From NCBI RefSeq assembly GCF_011751865.2, contig NZ_CP061770.1:2170001-2234000 (forward strand): DNA of 64,000 bases, written 5' to 3'. Under the pieces are notes generated by a model. It ran no database searches, had not been told where the DNA came from, and saw only the letters and a program-made list of their open reading frames with translations. How positions within the stretch are numbered: the stretch's first letter is position 1; each line of letters begins with the position of its first letter. Of the stretch, positions 55,656-64,000 are shown one piece after another. The stretch is from Salinibacterium sp. ZJ70. Its GTDB lineage: Bacteria; Actinomycetota; Actinomycetes; Actinomycetales; Microbacteriaceae. A program made the translations under genes and the position numbers.

Positions 55656-57238
55656 TCGGGCACCTCCGTGTCCGGGGGAAGCGGCACGGGCGAGGTGCCG
55701 ACCAGAGCCTCGCCGCGGCGGCGCGGCAGGGTGAGCCGGAAGCACGTGCCGGCGCCCGGCTCCGACCATACGTCGAGCTCGCCGCTGTGCAGCGCCGTAT
55801 CCTCGAGCGAGATCGCCAACCCGAGCCCCGTGCCACCCGTCGAACGCTGGCGTGACGGGTCGGCGCGCCAGAAGCGGTCGAACACCCGCTCGACGTGGGC
55901 GGGCGACATGCCCACCCCGAAGTCGCGGACGGCGATCGCGACGGCGGACTCGTTCGAGTCGATGTAGACGATGATCGGCCGCGACTCCCCATGGTCGAGC
56001 GCGTTGCCGAGGAGGTTCTGCAGGATGCGGCGGATGCGGCGCGCATCCACATCGGCTTCGAAGTAGCCGCCCGGCGCCACGAGCCGGATCTCGCTGCCCT
56101 TCTCGTCGGCGAGCGGGCGGACGGCGTCGATCGACTCCTCGACGAGTCGCACCAGGTTGGTGGGATCGGTCTCGAGCGATGCGGCGCCGGCGTCGAAGCG
56201 GCTCATCTCGAGCAGATCGGCGAGCATCGACTCGAAGCGCTCGATCTGGGTGTGCAGCAGCTCGGCGGTGCGGGCGGTCGTGGGCTCGAACTCGTCACGG
56301 TGGTCGTAGAGCACGTCGCCCGCGAGCCGGATGGTCGTGAGCGGCGTGCGCAGCTCGTGCGAGACATCCGAGACGAAGCGCTGCTGCACCCGCGAGAGGT
56401 CGGCGAGCTGGCGGATCTGGCTCTGCAGCGAATCCGCCATCCGGTTGAACGAGCGCGCGAGCGTCGCGAGCTCATCGGTGCCCTTGACGGGCAGACGCTG
56501 CTCGAGCTCCCCTTCGGCGAGCTTCTCGGAGACATCGGCGGCGACCCGCACTGGGCCGACGACGAGCCGGACGATGAGGTAGGCGACACCCCCGAAGAGC
56601 AGCACGAGCGCGATGCCGCCGAGCAGCAGCGTCGACTGGACGAAGTCGAGCGTGCGCTGCACATCCGAGAGGTCGTAGACGAGGTAGAGCTCGTAGCGCC
56701 CCGCGTTGATCGTGTCGAGCGTCGCGCCGGTCATGATTCCGGGCACGCGCCCATTCGCGGAGGGGACGCCGATCGACTGCCACGTGATCTGCGCGAAGTC
56801 CGCCTCGGCGGTCGCATCGGACAGCGCGCGCGAGATGCGCAGCTCGCCCGTCTCGAAGATGGGACTCGCGCGCGGGTCGATGATGCGGGGCACGTCCTGC
56901 CCGTCGACCCAGAGGAAGGCGAGGTAGCGGGCGGTCGTCGAGCGCTGCACCGCGTCGAGCATGCGTTCCGCGGTGTCCTGGACGTCGCCGGATTCGCCGA
57001 GCTCGGCGGCATCCGTGAAGATCCGCTGGGCCTGCTCGGCGGCGCGACCTGCCTCGTCGATCACCTGATCACGACGCGACTCGTACAGGTTGCTGCGCAC
57101 CGACGACGACAGGAGCACGCCGATGATCGTCACAGCAACCGCGGAGAGGACGACCGTGATGATGATCGTGCGCGCACGCAGCGAACCCCGCCAGAGACCG
57201 GCGAAGCGTGCGCCCCAGGCGCGCCAGTCCCACTGCAT
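55652..57238 (-). CDS. mtrB: MtrB sensor histidine kinase
   Basis: A 528-residue membrane kinase of the essential MtrAB system, which couples cell-wall metabolism and division to envelope state. Two spans (about residues 23-45 and 203-226) flank an extracytoplasmic sensor domain. HAMP (about 226-280) follows, then the phosphorylated His294 in DVSHELRTPLT and a HATPase domain (about 395-505; NLLGNALDHGE, VRDFGVGM, GTGLGLAIS). It is 10 bases downstream of mtrA. Confidence 0.95.
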   Translation of the reverse strand: MQWDWRAWGARFAGLWRGSLRARTIIITVVLSAVAVTIIGVLLSSSVRSNLYESRRDQVIDEAGRAAEQAQRIFTDAAELGESGDVQDTAERMLDAVQRSTTARYLAFLWVDGQDVPRIIDPRASPIFETGELRISRALSDATAEADFAQITWQSIGVPSANGRVPGIMTGATLDTINAGRYELYLVYDLSDVQRTLDFVQSTLLLGGIALVLLFGGVAYLIVRLVVGPVRVAADVSEKLAEGELEQRLPVKGTDELATLARSFNRMADSLQSQIRQLADLSRVQQRFVSDVSHELRTPLTTIRLAGDVLYDHRDEFEPTTARTAELLHTQIERFESMLADLLEMSRFDAGAASLETDPTNLVRLVEESIDAVRPLADEKGSEIRLVAPGGYFEADVDARRIRRILQNLLGNALDHGESRPIIVYIDSNESAVAIAVRDFGVGMSPAHVERVFDRFWRADPSRQRSTGGTGLGLAISLEDTALHSGELDVWSEPGAGTCFRLTLPRRRGEALVGTSPVPLPPDTEVPE

Positions 57239-57248
57239 GGGCTCGACT

Positions 57249-57929
57249 CTAGGTGACGGCGCCTGCGCGGTATCCGACGCCGCGCACGGTCGTCACGATG
57301 CGGGGGTTGTCGGGATCGTGCTCGACCTTGGCGCGAAGCCGCTGCACGTGCACGTTCACGAGTCGCGTATCCGCCTTGTAGTGGTAGCCCCACACCTGCT
57401 CGAGCAGCATCTCGCGCGTGAACACCTGCTGCGGCTTCGTCGCGAGCGCGAGGAGCAGCTGGAATTCGAGCGGCGTGAGCCCGATGCGGGCGTCTCCACG
57501 ACGCACCTCGTGGCCTGCGACGTCGATGACGAGGTCGCCGATGGCGACGCGCTCCACGGTCGCCGACGTCAGCGGGCGCAGTCGAGCCCGGATGCGCGCG
57601 ACGAGCTCCTTCGGATTGAAGGGCTTCACGATGTAGTCGTCGGCACCGGATTCGAGGCCCTGGACGACATCCGTCGCCTCGCCTTTGGCGGTGAGCATGA
57701 TGATGGGCACCCCGCTCTCGGCGCGGATGGTGCGGCAGACCTCGATGCCGCTCATGCCCGGGAGCATGAGGTCGAGGAGCACGAGTTCGGGGCGCTCGGC
57801 GCGGAAGGTGTCGATAGCCGTCATGCCGTCGGCGGCGAAGACCGGCTCGTATGACTCTCCCTGCAGGATGATGCCGATCATCTCGGCGATCGCGGGGTCG
57901 TCGTCGACCACGAGTATTCGGGCGTTCAT
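57249..57929 (-). CDS. mtrA: MtrA response regulator
   Basis: A 226-residue OmpR-type response regulator. The receiver domain covers residues 1-115, with acidic residues VVDDD (8-11), phospho-acceptor Asp53 in LVLLDLMLPGMSG, and Lys in MLTAKGEA. The winged-helix DNA-binding domain covers about 130-225 (TPLEFQLLLALATKPQQVFT, DTRLVNVHVQRLRAKVE). Together with mtrB and lpqB it forms the first part of this operon. The gap to the divergent gene at 58054 is 124 bases; no convincing MtrA site was identified there. Confidence 0.95.
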   Translation of the reverse strand: MNARILVVDDDPAIAEMIGIILQGESYEPVFAADGMTAIDTFRAERPELVLLDLMLPGMSGIEVCRTIRAESGVPIIMLTAKGEATDVVQGLESGADDYIVKPFNPKELVARIRARLRPLTSATVERVAIGDLVIDVAGHEVRRGDARIGLTPLEFQLLLALATKPQQVFTREMLLEQVWGYHYKADTRLVNVHVQRLRAKVEHDPDNPRIVTTVRGVGYRAGAVT

Positions 57930-58053
57930 GGACCTCGTCCGTTTCAGCTTCGCCCCGCAACGGGGGCCGTATGGGGTCAGGACAACACTAGCCGGGGTGT
58001 GAAAGCATATGGCCCAGCTGTTGTGAGCGGGACTCGTATCGAGAGGGGGCCGG

Positions 58054-59139
58054 GTGACGCAATCCGCCGACGCGTTCCCGTCGCCGACCTGGACTCCTCC
58101 CGCGCGCGAGCCGTTCGTTCCGCTGCGCCCGCTGACGCTCGGTCAGATCCTCTCGGGAGCGGTCCGCGCGCTGCGCACGGGCGGGGGCACGACCCTCGGC
58201 CCCGCGATCATGCTCTCCGTGGGGGCGACGCTCGCGGCGAGCCTCGTGTCGTGGCTCGTGGTGGATCCGGCCGTGGACGCGCTCGGGGCGAGCTCCGGCT
58301 CGGTCTCGCTGTACCACTGGCTCGCCGGCTTCGGGGCGGGGTTCATCAGCTGGATCGTGCTGCGCTCCGCGGTGCTCGCCGCGGGCCTCGCGCAACAGGG
58401 AGTGGCCGCGTCGTTCGTGACGCACGCGGTCGTCGGACGACGCCTCACGCCCGGCGGGCTGCGTCGGCGCACGGCGGGCACGTGGGCGCGGCAGTGGGCC
58501 TGGGTCGCGATCTGCCTCGCCGTCCTTCTGGTCGCCGGGCTGATCGCTGCGTCCCTCATCGGGGCGGCGTCGCTCGCCGGTGGGCCCGGCGCGATCGCCG
58601 TCACCGCGCTCGTCTACGTGCTCGGAGGCGTCGCGCTCGCGTTCGCGGGCACGCGTCTCGCCTTCGTCCCGTCGGTGCTCGCCGTCGAGCGTCTGCCGCT
58701 CGGCCGTGCCATCCGACGCTCGTTCGCGCTCACCCGCCGCGCCTTCTGGCGCACCTTCGGCACGCGGCTGCTCGCCTGGACGATGATCTGGATCGCGGGC
58801 ATGCTCATCACCCTTCCTGTGGTGCTGCTGCTGCAGCTGCTGCAGACGCTGCTCGCGGGAAACGGCGCCGTGGCCGACCTGCTCGCGATCGAGGAGCTCG
58901 GCTCGTTCGTGCTCGTCGTCGCGTCGGCGGTCATCGGCGCCATCGGACTCGTCGTGACGACGTCGACGGATGCGCTGCTCTACCTCGATCTGCGGATGCG
59001 CCGCGAAGGCCTCGACCTGGAGCTCGCGCGCTTCCTCGAGGTGCGCCGCCCGGGCACCAGGCATGACCCGACCGAGCCGGATCCGTACCTGAGCCCGGAC
59101 GCACTGCCCGCACCCGCATCGGCGGAGACACCGTGGTGA
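58054..59139 (+). CDS. membrane protein, glycerophosphoryl diester phosphodiesterase membrane-domain-like
   Basis: A 361-residue membrane protein with a Pro-rich cytoplasmic start and six predicted spans (about residues 45-65, 85-115, 145-175, 185-205, 240-270 and 285-310). FVPLRPLTLGQILSGAVRAL at the N-terminus is typical of actinobacterial proteins annotated as GDPD membrane-domain proteins, although no phosphodiesterase catalytic domain is present. The GTG at 58054 has GAGAGGGGG upstream. It heads a coupled operon with DUF4129, DUF4350, MoxR and DUF58 genes, overlapping the next gene by seven bases. Confidence 0.7.
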   Translation: MTQSADAFPSPTWTPPAREPFVPLRPLTLGQILSGAVRALRTGGGTTLGPAIMLSVGATLAASLVSWLVVDPAVDALGASSGSVSLYHWLAGFGAGFISWIVLRSAVLAAGLAQQGVAASFVTHAVVGRRLTPGGLRRRTAGTWARQWAWVAICLAVLLVAGLIAASLIGAASLAGGPGAIAVTALVYVLGGVALAFAGTRLAFVPSVLAVERLPLGRAIRRSFALTRRAFWRTFGTRLLAWTMIWIAGMLITLPVVLLLQLLQTLLAGNGAVADLLAIEELGSFVLVVASAVIGAIGLVVTTSTDALLYLDLRMRREGLDLELARFLEVRRPGTRHDPTEPDPYLSPDALPAPASAETPW

Positions 59140-59828
59140 GGCCGACAGGGCTGCTCCCCCTCGATGTCCCCGTGGAGCCCGACGCCGACGAGGCATCCGG
59201 GTGGCTCGCCGACGAACTCGAGAAGACCAAGTACCAGCCGGCCGAGACGGAAGAGACATCGAACTGGCTGCGCGACCTGATCGAGCGCATCACCGCCTTC
59301 ATCGACTCGCTCGGAGGCGAAGGCACCGCGCCGGGGTGGTCGGCCGCGCTCATCGTGCTCGCGATCGCGATGGTCGTGGTGCTCATCCTCGTGTTCGGTC
59401 TGCCGCGCCTGCGCCGACGCAGCGCCGTGGCGACGGGTGAGGTGTTCGAGGCCGACGACGAGCGCGGCTCGGCGGCGATGCGCCGCGCCGCCGACGCCGC
59501 CGCCGCGGCCGATGACTGGCCGCTCGCGATCGCCGAGCGGTTCCGCGCGCTCATCCGCGGCCTCCACGAGCGCACACTCCTCAGCTCGGTGCCCGGCAGC
59601 ACCTCGCACGATGTCGCGCGGCGGGCAGGGCGCGCCCTGCCCGCCTTCGCAAGCGCACTCTCGGATGCCGCCGACGACTTCGATGCGGTGCGCTACCTCG
59701 GCGATCCGGGCGACCGCGACCGCTACGCGCGCCTCACCGCACTCGACGAGGATGTGCGACGCGCACGGCCCGACCTCGACGCCGACGAGCACGCCGACGC
59801 TCTCGCAGGATTCGAGGCACCCCGATGA
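59133..59828 (+). CDS. DUF4129 domain-containing membrane protein
   Basis: A 231-residue protein with an N-terminal extracytoplasmic or periplasmic part (about residues 1-68), one span (about 70-90) and a cytoplasmic DUF4129 domain (about 110-220; DDWPLAIAERFRALIRGLHE and SHDVARRAGRALP). DUF4129 proteins are usually encoded with MoxR and DUF58 genes, and this is the case here; the function is unknown. GTG codons at 59133 and 59136 are both usable after GGCGGAG. It overlaps its neighbours on both sides. Confidence 0.8.
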   Translation: MVRPTGLLPLDVPVEPDADEASGWLADELEKTKYQPAETEETSNWLRDLIERITAFIDSLGGEGTAPGWSAALIVLAIAMVVVLILVFGLPRLRRRSAVATGEVFEADDERGSAAMRRAADAAAAADDWPLAIAERFRALIRGLHERTLLSSVPGSTSHDVARRAGRALPAFASALSDAADDFDAVRYLGDPGDRDRYARLTALDEDVRRARPDLDADEHADALAGFEAPR

Positions 59829-60958
59829 CGCGGCGCACGAGCCCGCGCCTCGGGGGGATCGGCCTCGCTCTCGTCGTGCTGATCGCCCTCGCGGCGATGT
59901 GGGCCGCCGGCCAGACCTCCGACTCAGGACTCCACACGCGATCGCCGCTCGACCCATCCGACCGCGGGACGCTCGCGGTCGCCGAGGTGCTGCGCGAGCA
60001 GGGTGTCGAGGTGATCGTCGCGCACTCGTTCCCCGACGCCGAGCGCGCGCTCGATGGCGCGTCGACCCTGCTCCTCGATGACGACCTGTGGGTGCTCACC
60101 GAGGAGGCGTACGAGCTCGTGCTCGCCGCCTCCGACCGGATCGTCGTCGTCATGCCCACCGACACGGCGCTCGAGATCCTCGCCCCCGGCGCGGAGTACG
60201 CGGGCTTCGGCGGGGGCGTCGCGCAGGCCGAGTGCGATCTGCCCGCCGCCGAGCGCGCGGGACGCGTCGATGCGGCCGGCGACGCGATCAGCGCGCCGTC
60301 CTCGGCGATCCGCTGCTTCCCGACCGACAGCGGCAGTCACGCGCTCGTGCAGATGCAGAACGAACCGACCACGGTGACGCTGCTCGGCGCGGGCGATGTG
60401 CTGCGCAACGACACCGTGACCGAGCACGGCAACGCCGCCCTCGTGCTCGGCCTCCTCGGCGAGCGCGACCGCCTCGTCTGGTACCAGCCCGACATCGACG
60501 ACCTCGCGTTCGAGCGCAGCGACAGCCTCGCGCGCTACCAGGCGCCGTGGTTCACCCCGCTCGCGGTGCTGCTGCTGCTCGTGGGCATCGCCGCAGTGCT
60601 GTGGAAGGGCCGCCGGATGGGGCCTGTCGTCGTCGAGCGGCTCCCGGTCGAGGTGCGCGCGAGCGAGACGATGGAGGGTCGGGCGCGCCTCTATGAACGC
60701 ACCGGCGCGCGCGACCACACGATCCGCACCCTCCGCACCGCGACCCTCGCACGCCTGGCACGGGTGCTCGGGCTTGCGCGCACCGCGCGCGATGATGAGA
60801 TCATCGTCGCCGCCGCGAGCGCGAGCGGTCGCGATGTGCGCGAGCTCACCGCGCTCCTCGGCGACACACCCGTCGCAGACGACCGCGCCCTCCTCCGACT
60901 CTCCGACGCCCTCCTGACCCTCGAGAACGACGTCGCGCGCGGAGTCGCACCCCGCTGA
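59825..60958 (+). CDS. DUF4350 domain-containing membrane protein
   Basis: A 377-residue protein. One N-terminal span (about residues 10-30) is followed by an extracytoplasmic DUF4350 domain (about 38-235; LDPSDRGTLAVAEVLREQGV, LVWYQPDIDDLAFE), a second span (about 242-262) and a cytoplasmic helical domain (RLYERTGARDHTIRTLRTA). DUF4350 proteins accompany MoxR/DUF58 systems in actinobacteria. Its ATG overlaps the previous stop (ATGA). Confidence 0.8.
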   Translation: MTRRTSPRLGGIGLALVVLIALAAMWAAGQTSDSGLHTRSPLDPSDRGTLAVAEVLREQGVEVIVAHSFPDAERALDGASTLLLDDDLWVLTEEAYELVLAASDRIVVVMPTDTALEILAPGAEYAGFGGGVAQAECDLPAAERAGRVDAAGDAISAPSSAIRCFPTDSGSHALVQMQNEPTTVTLLGAGDVLRNDTVTEHGNAALVLGLLGERDRLVWYQPDIDDLAFERSDSLARYQAPWFTPLAVLLLLVGIAAVLWKGRRMGPVVVERLPVEVRASETMEGRARLYERTGARDHTIRTLRTATLARLARVLGLARTARDDEIIVAAASASGRDVRELTALLGDTPVADDRALLRLSDALLTLENDVARGVAPR

Positions 60959-60995
60959 CCGCACGGCCCCATCCGCCGCCCCACCCGCCGACAGA

Positions 60996-61964
60996 ATGGA
61001 CGACATGACCACCACGAACGAACTCCGCGACGCCCTGTCGCGTGTCCGCGTCGAAGTCGGGAAGGCAGTGGTGGGCCAGGACGGCGCCGTCACGGGACTG
61101 CTCATCGCGCTGCTCGCGAACGGCCACGTGCTGCTCGAAGGCGTGCCGGGGGTCGCGAAGACGCTGCTCGTGCGCTCGCTCACCCGGGCGCTGTCGCTGG
61201 AGACACGACGCGTGCAGTTCACGCCCGACCTCATGCCGGGAGACATCACCGGATCCGTGGTCTACGACCCGAAGTCGGGCGAGTTCGAGTTCCGTGAGGG
61301 CCCGGTGTTCACCAACATCCTGCTCGCCGACGAGATCAACCGCACGCCCCCGAAGACCCAGTCGGCGCTGCTCGAGGCGATGGAGGAGCGCCAGGTGTCG
61401 ACCGACGGCGTGACGCGCAAGCTGCCGACGCCCTTCCTCGTCGCCGCGACGCAGAACCCGATCGAGTACGAGGGCACCTACACGCTTCCGGAGGCGCAGC
61501 TCGACCGCTTCCTGCTGAAGCTCGTCCTCGACCTGCCCCAGCGCGACGCCGAGGTGGAGGTGCTCACCCGCCACGCGGCAGGCTTCGACCCCCGCGACCT
61601 CGAGGCCGCGGGCGTGACGCCCGTGCTCGACGCCGCAACCCTCCAGGCGGCACGCGCAGATGTGGCGCGGATGCCGGTGAGCGAGGACGTGCTCGGCTAC
61701 GCCGTCGATCTCGCACGCGGCACCCGCCAGAGCCCGTCGGTGCGCCTCGGCGTGAGCCCTCGCGGAACCACGGCTCTGCTGGCCGCGTCGCGCGCCTGGG
61801 CGTGGCTGTCGGGTGCGCAGGGCGTCACCCCCGATCACATCCAGGCGATGGCCCTGCCCGTGCTGCGCCACCGCGTGCAGCTGCGACCCGAGGCCGAACT
61901 CGAAGGCGTCGGGCCGGATGCGGTGCTGCGCGCCGTCATCCAGCAGGTCCGCGTCCCCATCTGA
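60996..61964 (+). CDS. MoxR-family AAA+ ATPase
   Basis: A 322-residue AAA+ ATPase that usually works with VWA or DUF58 proteins in maturation or folding of protein complexes. Walker A is GVPGVAKTLL (Lys55), Walker B is LLADEINRTPPKTQ, sensor 1 is VAATQNPIEYEG, and LPEAQLDRFLLKL is the conserved MoxR segment. ATG at 60996 is used; ATG at 61005 is an alternative. It lies 37 bases after the DUF4350 gene and four bases before the DUF58 gene. Confidence 0.92.
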   Translation: MDDMTTTNELRDALSRVRVEVGKAVVGQDGAVTGLLIALLANGHVLLEGVPGVAKTLLVRSLTRALSLETRRVQFTPDLMPGDITGSVVYDPKSGEFEFREGPVFTNILLADEINRTPPKTQSALLEAMEERQVSTDGVTRKLPTPFLVAATQNPIEYEGTYTLPEAQLDRFLLKLVLDLPQRDAEVEVLTRHAAGFDPRDLEAAGVTPVLDAATLQAARADVARMPVSEDVLGYAVDLARGTRQSPSVRLGVSPRGTTALLAASRAWAWLSGAQGVTPDHIQAMALPVLRHRVQLRPEAELEGVGPDAVLRAVIQQVRVPI

Positions 61965-61968
61965 TCCG

Positions 61969-63282
61969 ATGGCGATCTCGGGCTGGTTCGTGGCGGTGCT
62001 CGCACTGGGCGCCGTTCCCGTCGTCGTGCTCGGCGGGTGGACGGGCCTCGGCGTGTGGCTCGGGTTCCTGCTCGTGCTCGGTGTCGCGGATGTCGTGCTC
62101 GCCGGTTCCCCCGCGACTGTGCGCGCCGTGCGGGATGTGCCAGCACGCACGCGCCTCGGCGAGCGCGTCGCAACCGGCCTGCTGCTCACCAACACCGGCT
62201 CGCGCACGGTGCGCGCCCTCGTGCGCGACGCGTGGCAGCCATCAGCAGGCGCCGCCCCCACACGGCAGCGCCTGACGATCCCCGCCGGTGAACGCCGCCG
62301 CCTCCAGACGAGCCTCACTCCCGTGCGTCGCGGTGAGCTGCGCGCCGCCGGCGTGACGGTACGGTCGTGGGGGCCCATGCATCTCGTGGCGCGACAGCGC
62401 ACGCTCCCGGCGCCCGGCGCGATCCGCGTGCTTCCGCCGTTCCACTCGCGGCGCCACCTGCCGTCGCGCATCGCCCGCCTCCGCGAGCTCGACGGCCGCA
62501 CGAGCCTCATGATCCGCGGCCAGGGCACCGAGTTCGACAGCCTCCGCGAGTACGTGCGGGGCGATGACGTGCGCTCGATCGACTGGCGTGCGACCGCCCG
62601 CCGCCGTGACTCCGCGGGCGGCGGCGCGAAGCTCGTGGTGCGCACCTGGCGCCCCGAGCGCGATCGCCGCATCGTGCTCGTCGTGGATTCGGGACGCACC
62701 TCTGCGGCTCGCATCGCGAACGAGACGCGGCTGGATACCGCGTTCGAGGCGAGCCTGCTCCTCGCGGCGCTCGCGACGCGCGCGGGCGACCGCGTCGACC
62801 TCGCCGTCTATGACCGCCGTGTGCGCGCCCGTGTGCAGGGCGCCACCGGCGCGCAGCTGCTGACGAAGATGGTCGACGCACTCGCGCCGATCGAACCGGA
62901 GCTCATCGAACCCGACTGGCACGGCCTCCCCGGGCTCGTGCGCTCGATCACGCCGCACCGCGCACTCGTCGTCGTCCTGACCTCGATCGACGCCCCCGGC
63001 GCCGCGAAGCCGCTGCTCGGAATCCTCCCGGAGCTGACGAAGCGGCACACGGTGCTCGTCGCGTCGGTGAGCGATCCGGATGTGCTCGCGGCCACGACCG
63101 AGCGCCGCACGAGCGACGAGGTGTACCGCGCGGCCTCCGCGGAGCGCGCGCTTCTCGACACGGCGCGCGTCGCGTCCGCCATCCGGCGTCTCGGCGGCGA
63201 GGTCGTGACGGCCGCCCCGCTCGATCTGCCGCCTGCCCTCGCCGACCACTACCTCGCCCTCAAGGCCGCGGGGCGCCTGTAG
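61969..63282 (+). CDS. DUF58 domain-containing protein
   Basis: A 437-residue protein with two N-terminal spans (about residues 3-22 and 25-45), a beta-rich region (about 50-165) and a DUF58/VWA-like domain. The DUF58 signature is GTEFDSLREYVRGDDVRSID, then WRATARR, followed by a VWA-like start ERDRRIVLVVDSGRTS. DUF58 proteins are the usual partners of MoxR ATPases. It is the last gene of the five-gene operon; the SpoIIM, RDD or VWA genes that often follow are not seen, because a terminator and katG come next. Confidence 0.88.
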   Translation: MAISGWFVAVLALGAVPVVVLGGWTGLGVWLGFLLVLGVADVVLAGSPATVRAVRDVPARTRLGERVATGLLLTNTGSRTVRALVRDAWQPSAGAAPTRQRLTIPAGERRRLQTSLTPVRRGELRAAGVTVRSWGPMHLVARQRTLPAPGAIRVLPPFHSRRHLPSRIARLRELDGRTSLMIRGQGTEFDSLREYVRGDDVRSIDWRATARRRDSAGGGAKLVVRTWRPERDRRIVLVVDSGRTSAARIANETRLDTAFEASLLLAALATRAGDRVDLAVYDRRVRARVQGATGAQLLTKMVDALAPIEPELIEPDWHGLPGLVRSITPHRALVVVLTSIDAPGAAKPLLGILPELTKRHTVLVASVSDPDVLAATTERRTSDEVYRAASAERALLDTARVASAIRRLGGEVVTAAPLDLPPALADHYLALKAAGRL

Positions 63283-63315
63283 GGCGCTCTGTCCCCCGGG
63301 ACGGCCGCGGAACGC

Positions 63316-63355
63316 CGAAGGCGGCGAGCCGGCTGCTGCCGACCCGCCGCCTTCG
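63316..63355. terminator. bidirectional hairpin terminator (DUF58 operon / katG)
   Basis: Perfect 11-base stem CGAAGGCGGCG (63316-63326) / CGCCGCCTTCG (63345-63355). The 18-base loop contains AGCCGGCT, which may fold further. It is 34 bases after the DUF58 stop and 14 bases after the convergent katG stop. Confidence 0.65.
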
Positions 63356-63368
63356 AGACGGATGTGAC

Positions 63369-64000
<632 letters not shown>

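Overview
The window is G+C-rich chromosomal DNA from an actinobacterium, most probably of the family Microbacteriaceae (order Micrococcales). The grounds are the neighbourhoods whiB1–pdtaS, mtrA–mtrB–lpqB–comF–hpf–secA and a gene of the Rv3235 family, a class E (LAxTG) sortase substrate, frequent GTG/TTG starts, and very dense gene packing with GTGA/ATGA overlaps. The genus cannot be fixed from the sequence alone. No CRISPR array, insertion sequence, prophage or rRNA gene was seen. One tRNA gene (Lys, CTT) is present. No gap between features exceeds 300 bases.

Layout. 1–4.3 kb: the end of a LacI-type regulator, a YeiH-type exporter, an MFS transporter and a fumarylacetoacetase-family hydrolase in a coupled operon, then an alpha/beta hydrolase. 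4.3–16.2 kb: amino-acid biosynthesis (ilvE, leuB, serA, ilvC-ilvN-ilvB, ilvD) interrupted by small membrane proteins. 16.2–19.5 kb: trehalose synthesis (otsB-otsA) divergent from a sugar isomerase-like gene. 19.5–24.8 kb: a TetR-controlled export locus (TetR, an MMPL protein with an extra C-terminal domain, a YhgE/Pip protein) with two tandem operators. 25–27.6 kb: a cell-wall anchored surface protein and an AMP-forming acyl ligase. 27.6–34.4 kb: a catabolic cluster (GntR/FadR regulator, SDR, aldehyde dehydrogenase, gamma-glutamyl hydrolase, glutamine-synthetase-like ligase, divergent ethanolamine-type permease). 34.4–37.1 kb: a FAD-linked oxidase, a YitT membrane protein and an Lrp-type regulator. 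37.1–42.9 kb: the L-rhamnose operon (LacI regulator divergent from rhaI, bifunctional aldolase/dehydrogenase, rhaB) with a clear promoter and operator. 42.9–53.9 kb: housekeeping genes (tRNA-Lys, bcp, whiB1, pdtaS, CpaE-like ATPase, SAF protein, HTH protein, Rv3235-family gene, secA, hpf, comF). 53.9–57.9 kb: mtrA-mtrB-lpqB. 58–63.3 kb: a membrane/MoxR/DUF58 operon. The window ends inside katG.

How genes work together. The most interesting block is 27.6–34.4 kb. It has the gamma-glutamylation logic of the Puu putrescine pathway (ligase, aldehyde dehydrogenase, gamma-glutamyl hydrolase), but no flavin oxidase PuuB. Instead it carries an SDR dehydrogenase and an ethanolamine-type permease. This fits uptake of ethanolamine, gamma-glutamylation, oxidation of the alcohol to aldehyde and acid, and hydrolysis to glutamate plus glycine. 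That is an inference. The second notable item is the MMPL protein, whose last ~250 residues look like a degenerate ABC ATPase domain lacking the Walker A lysine, encoded beside a YhgE protein whose C-terminal part resembles an ABC-2 membrane domain.
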